A DNA stretch of 34,150 bases, taken from the NCBI GenBank assembly GCA_018064365.1, contig JAGHVJ010000020.1:1-34150 (forward strand), in the 5' to 3' direction. Shown in pieces: positions 31,466 to 34,150 of this stretch; the stretch's first letter is position 1; each line of letters opens with the position of its first letter. The notes under the pieces were generated by a model. That model searched no databases and was not told the DNA's origin. It saw nothing but the letters and a program-made list of their open reading frames with translations. The translations under genes and the position numbers were made by a program. This stretch comes from Candidatus Enterousia onthequi. GTDB taxonomy: Bacteria; Pseudomonadota; Alphaproteobacteria; Rs-D84.

Positions 31466-33250
31466 CTATTTCATCTTTTTACAAATGTCAACCGCAATTG
31501 CATCTGCATCCATACCCAATTCACGATAAACGGCATCACCGTCCCCAGATAACCCGAAACGGTCAATTCCAACAACAGCATCAGCAAATTCAAACCAAGA
31601 AGCAGATGCACCTGCCTCAATTGCGACAACATACCCACGCAACAAATCTTTTTGGAAACGCATTGGGGACTTGCGGAACAATTCTACACACGGCATAGAA
31701 ACAACCCGCACAGACGGTCCGATTTTATTCGCCACCGCCAACGCCAGTGCAACATCCGCCCCAGTGGCAATAATCGTCAAACGCACACGACGCGCCTTTT
31801 CAGGACGAATAACATACGCACCATAACCCAAATCCGTCCCACGCGGAGTCGCAATTTGCAAAAACTTTTGCCGTGACAAAATAATCGCAGACGGTCGCAC
31901 AACATCATTTAAGGCAACCTGCCATGACCACGCAACCTCTGTCGCATTGGCTGGCCGCAACACATTCATATTCGGAATCAAACGCAACGCAGACAATTGT
32001 TCAATCGGCTGATGCGTTGGACCATCCTGCCCAACTGCGACACTGTCATGACTAAACAAATAAATCACCGGAAACCCAGACATTGCCGCAACACGAATCG
32101 CCGGCCGCATATAATCAGAAAACACCAAAAAAGTCGAACCATACGCACGCACCCCACCCGCACTTAGTCCGTTCATAATCGCCGCCATTGCATGTTCACG
32201 CACGCCATAATTTATATAATTTCCAGAAAAATCACCCGCAACAATATCACGAGAATTCGCAACATATGCGCCAGTATTTTTTCCTAAATCCGCACTACCC
32301 CCGATTAAATTCGCACCTGCATCCAACAATAAATCCAAATATTTTGCCGATAATTCCCGCGTAGAAATTTCCGTATCAGAAACATTAAACTTTGGATTTG
32401 GAACAAGGGTATACGTTTTTTGCGACGCATGTTTAACCGTTCCTGCTGCCAATTGTGACCAACACGCCTCGCCATGACCAGACACATATTGCCGCATCAA
32501 ATTTAATAATTCTTTTGAATCTATCGCCAATCCATGCGCCACAGGTTTTCCCGCAACAGACGCCCCCGCACCCAACACAGATTTCACTTGAACAAACACC
32601 GGATACCGCGACCGTTTTGCATCAACCAAAACACGATTTAATCGGTCAAAATCATCCGCCGACACATTATCCACCACACGCCAACCACATGCACGCACCA
32701 TCCCCGGCACATCCACCGCAGTCTGGGTCACACCATCGATAGACAAACCGTTATCATCCCACAGCAAAACCAAATTATCTAATTTCATTCGCCCAGCAAA
32801 AGCAATCGATTCGGCGGCAACACCTTCGGTCAAATCACCATCAGAACACAAACAATAAACCCGACCACCCGTGCCACGTATTTTTTCCGCCAAAGCCAAC
32901 CCTACGGCATTTGCGACACCCTGCCCCAATGGTCCCGTTGTTGCATCGACACCGTCAATTCCGTATTCCGGATGCCCAGGCAATCCACCAATTTTTCGAA
33001 AAGAATCTAAATCCGGTATATCATAGCCCGCCAATTTTAACACCGCATACAGCATCGCCGACCCATGCCCCGCCGACAACACAAAACGGTCTAATCCAGG
33101 CCGCAAGAAATTCGCAAACACGGTTGTAATGGTTCCAGACGCCCCCAAAACGATTCCAATATGCCCACTGTGCGCAGAATATATTGCATGCAAAGCCAAC
33201 GCCCGTACGGCATTCGACATATTTTTTAAATCACTCGCATTAAATCTCAT
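31466..33250 (-). CDS. tkt: Transketolase
   Basis: Thiamine-diphosphate enzyme moving two-carbon units between sugar phosphates. Conserved: the HSGHIG substrate loop (residues 27-32; GHPG is usual), TTGPLGQGVANAVGLA, the ThDP/metal motif SDGDLTEGVAAES followed by LLWDDNGLS, the cofactor-activating Glu in VREHAMAAIMNG, and HDSVAVGQDGPTHQPIEQL. 594 aa is about 65 shorter than E. coli TktA, mainly in loops and the C-terminal domain, but all cofactor motifs are intact. A TATAAT box (complement of 33259-33264) lies 8 nt before the ATG with no Shine-Dalgarno, so the mRNA may be leaderless; a second in-frame ATG is at residue 11. Operon with the YgjP-like gene. Confidence 0.95.
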   Translation of the reverse strand: MRFNASDLKNMSNAVRALALHAIYSAHSGHIGIVLGASGTITTVFANFLRPGLDRFVLSAGHGSAMLYAVLKLAGYDIPDLDSFRKIGGLPGHPEYGIDGVDATTGPLGQGVANAVGLALAEKIRGTGGRVYCLCSDGDLTEGVAAESIAFAGRMKLDNLVLLWDDNGLSIDGVTQTAVDVPGMVRACGWRVVDNVSADDFDRLNRVLVDAKRSRYPVFVQVKSVLGAGASVAGKPVAHGLAIDSKELLNLMRQYVSGHGEACWSQLAAGTVKHASQKTYTLVPNPKFNVSDTEISTRELSAKYLDLLLDAGANLIGGSADLGKNTGAYVANSRDIVAGDFSGNYINYGVREHAMAAIMNGLSAGGVRAYGSTFLVFSDYMRPAIRVAAMSGFPVIYLFSHDSVAVGQDGPTHQPIEQLSALRLIPNMNVLRPANATEVAWSWQVALNDVVRPSAIILSRQKFLQIATPRGTDLGYGAYVIRPEKARRVRLTIIATGADVALALAVANKIGPSVRVVSMPCVELFRKSPMRFQKDLLRGYVVAIEAGASASWFEFADAVVGIDRFGLSGDGDAVYRELGMDADAIAVDICKKMK

Positions 33251-33258
33251 AATATGGT

Positions 33259-33264
33259 ATTATA
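33259..33264 (-). promoter_or_regulatory. -10 element of tkt in a 36-bp divergent region
   Basis: TATAAT on the minus strand, 8 nt before the tkt ATG; overlapping TATTAT on the plus strand (33258-33263) could serve rnhA. No convincing -35 on either strand. Confidence 0.4.
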
Positions 33265-33286
33265 ACACAAAAGGACGGTAAATAAA

Positions 33287-33718
33287 ATGATAAAAATTTG
33301 GACAGACGGTTCATGCCTGGGCAACCCAGGTCCGGGTGGTTGGGCATTCATCGCCACAGACGGAATAAACACGGTTGAACGCAACGGCGGCGAAGAAAAC
33401 ACAACCAATAACCGCATGGAATTAATGGCGGTAATATCTGCATTGACCGCGGCAAGAAAACACAAATCAATTGAATTACACACCGACAGTCAATATGTCA
33501 AAAACGGCATGCAAAGTTGGATGAAAAATTGGAAAAAAAACAATTGGCGCACTGCGGATAAAAAGCCTGTAAAAAACCAAGACCTGTGGATGAAACTGGA
33601 CGAACTATCACAAAACATAGAATTACATTGGGTTTGGGTTCGCGGGCATAATGGCGAAGAAATGAACGAAAGGTGTGACGAATTGGCGCGCACCTATGCC
33701 GAAAAATTAAAGAAATAA
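33287..33718 (+). CDS. rnhA: Ribonuclease HI
   Basis: Cleaves RNA in RNA-DNA hybrids (primers, R-loops). 143 aa, normal. All active-site residues are visible: Asp7 in IWTDGSCLGNPGPGG, Glu45 in NNRMELMAV, Asp67 in LHTDSQYV, His121 in VRGHNGEE and Asp131 in ERCDELAR. The Trp/Lys-rich handle (NWKKNNWRTADKKP) is present. AAGGACGG precedes the ATG at 33287. Divergent from tkt with 36 bp between start codons. A block of intergenic palindromes follows rather than a standard terminator. Confidence 0.97.
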   Translation: MIKIWTDGSCLGNPGPGGWAFIATDGINTVERNGGEENTTNNRMELMAVISALTAARKHKSIELHTDSQYVKNGMQSWMKNWKKNNWRTADKKPVKNQDLWMKLDELSQNIELHWVWVRGHNGEEMNERCDELARTYAEKLKK

Positions 33719-33749
33719 ATTCCACAAATATCACAAAATGTTATCCTGG

Positions 33750-34035
33750 GCAGAATCGTCATTCCGCAGGAGTGCGTAATCCAGTTTTGCGTTTCGCAAA
33801 ACTTGTGTCATTTTGCATCATTATACAAACAAAAACGCAAAGCGTTTTGTCATCCTAAGCGGAGCAAAATTGCGATGTCGCACATTCGCGATTTTGCGCA
33901 GTCGAAAGGATCCAGTTTTATCAAAGTACCAGCAATATGCTGGACTTTATTATTGACTAATTGCCACGTCTCGCTCGTTCGGCCTTGCGCCACACCGCGC
34001 AAGTTGAACTCGTTCGCTCGCAATGATAAAAAATG
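33750..34035. repeat. Mosaic of intergenic palindromic repeats
   Basis: No gene is supported here. Perfect or near-perfect hairpins: GTTTTGCG-TTT-CGCAAAAC (33784-33802), AAAACGC-AAA-GCGTTTT (33832-33848), CCAGCA-ATA-TGCTGG (33929-33943, extended with one bulge), and CTTGCGC-N6-GCGCAAG (33984-34003). The GTCATTGCGAGCG-like text (complement near 34016-34029), GTCATTCCGCAGGAG and repeated CTCGTTCG resemble dispersed intergenic repeats found in many bacterial genomes. Open frames across it are low-quality by-products. Confidence 0.7.
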
Positions 34036-34049
34036 TGTTGCGCTGGGGG

Positions 34050-34150
34050 TTATGGTTCGATGATGGGGTACCAATGTGGGGTGCCGTCTTCGTCTTGGAC
34101 AAGTAAGCATTTCATATTTGCGGGACAATTTTCATCAGGGCGCGTTTGTT
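34050..34150 (-). CDS. C-terminal end of an unidentified protein, cut off by window
   Basis: A minus-strand frame is open from the window edge to a TAA at 34050-34052. The readable end is about 32 residues, including ENCPANMKCLLVQDEDGTPHWYPIIEP. Two Cys and a compositionally normal, non-repetitive sequence suggest a real gene tail rather than chance. Too short to assign to a family. Confidence 0.5.
   Translation of the reverse strand, partial: QTRPDENCPANMKCLLVQDEDGTPHWYPIIEP

Noticed and set aside
33803-34128. Open frames on both strands in the region after rnhA
   Set aside because: They run through palindromic repeats and have no ribosome sites or recognisable domains.

Overview
This AT-rich 34 kb window comes from an alphaproteobacterium. 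The strongest marker is a GcrA-type cell-cycle regulator, a family confined to Alphaproteobacteria; the lipid A genes lpxA and lpxB confirm a Gram-negative envelope. The low G+C, compact operons, tandem cysteine-rich secreted proteins and lack of close matches for many genes suggest an uncultured host-associated (probably gut) lineage with a reduced genome. That placement is inference.

Layout. 1-2013: the 3' part of a repetitive, cysteine-rich surface or secreted protein. 2143-5311: acpS, convergent with a gcrA / coiled-coil membrane protein operon. 5384-10876: a prepilin peptidase followed tightly by three secreted proteins, the last a 938-residue protein ending in a GH108-type muramidase domain, then a small secreted Cys protein. 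10917-11352: four tRNA genes on the minus strand (Leu-CAG, Ala-CGC, Leu-TAA, Val-CAC). 11506-14406: a 966-residue secreted Cys-rich protein. 14442-17456: lpxB, lpxA and a polytopic membrane protein on the minus strand. 17498-20286: trmN6-like methyltransferase, LytM/M23 peptidase, bactofilin and rpiB in one tight operon. 20250-21567: a 1.28 kb insert bounded by a 37-bp perfect direct repeat of the rpiB 3' end. 21602-22810: an intact CxxCxxCC protein, a small ORF and a probably broken secreted-protein gene. 22947-25346: leuS. 25347-26386: about 1 kb without a gene, with nested inverted repeats, tandem repeats and a poly-C tract. 26387-29896: hisS-prfA-aroK-mscL operon. 30125-33250: transketolase, YgjP-like metallopeptidase and an unknown protein. 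33287-33718: rnhA. 33750-34035: a mosaic of intergenic palindromic repeats, then the 3' end of another gene running off the window.

Functional themes: envelope construction (lipid A, bactofilin plus LytM peptidase, a secreted muramidase), translation (four tRNAs, LeuRS, HisRS, RF1, a tRNA adenine methyltransferase), the non-oxidative pentose phosphate branch (rpiB, tkt) and a large investment in secreted disulfide-rich proteins. The most unusual items are the secreted GH108 fusion protein and its operon, the repeat-bounded insert behind rpiB, the structured 1 kb gap between leuS and mscL, and two genes (trmN6, tkt) whose promoters lie so close to the start codon that their mRNAs look leaderless.
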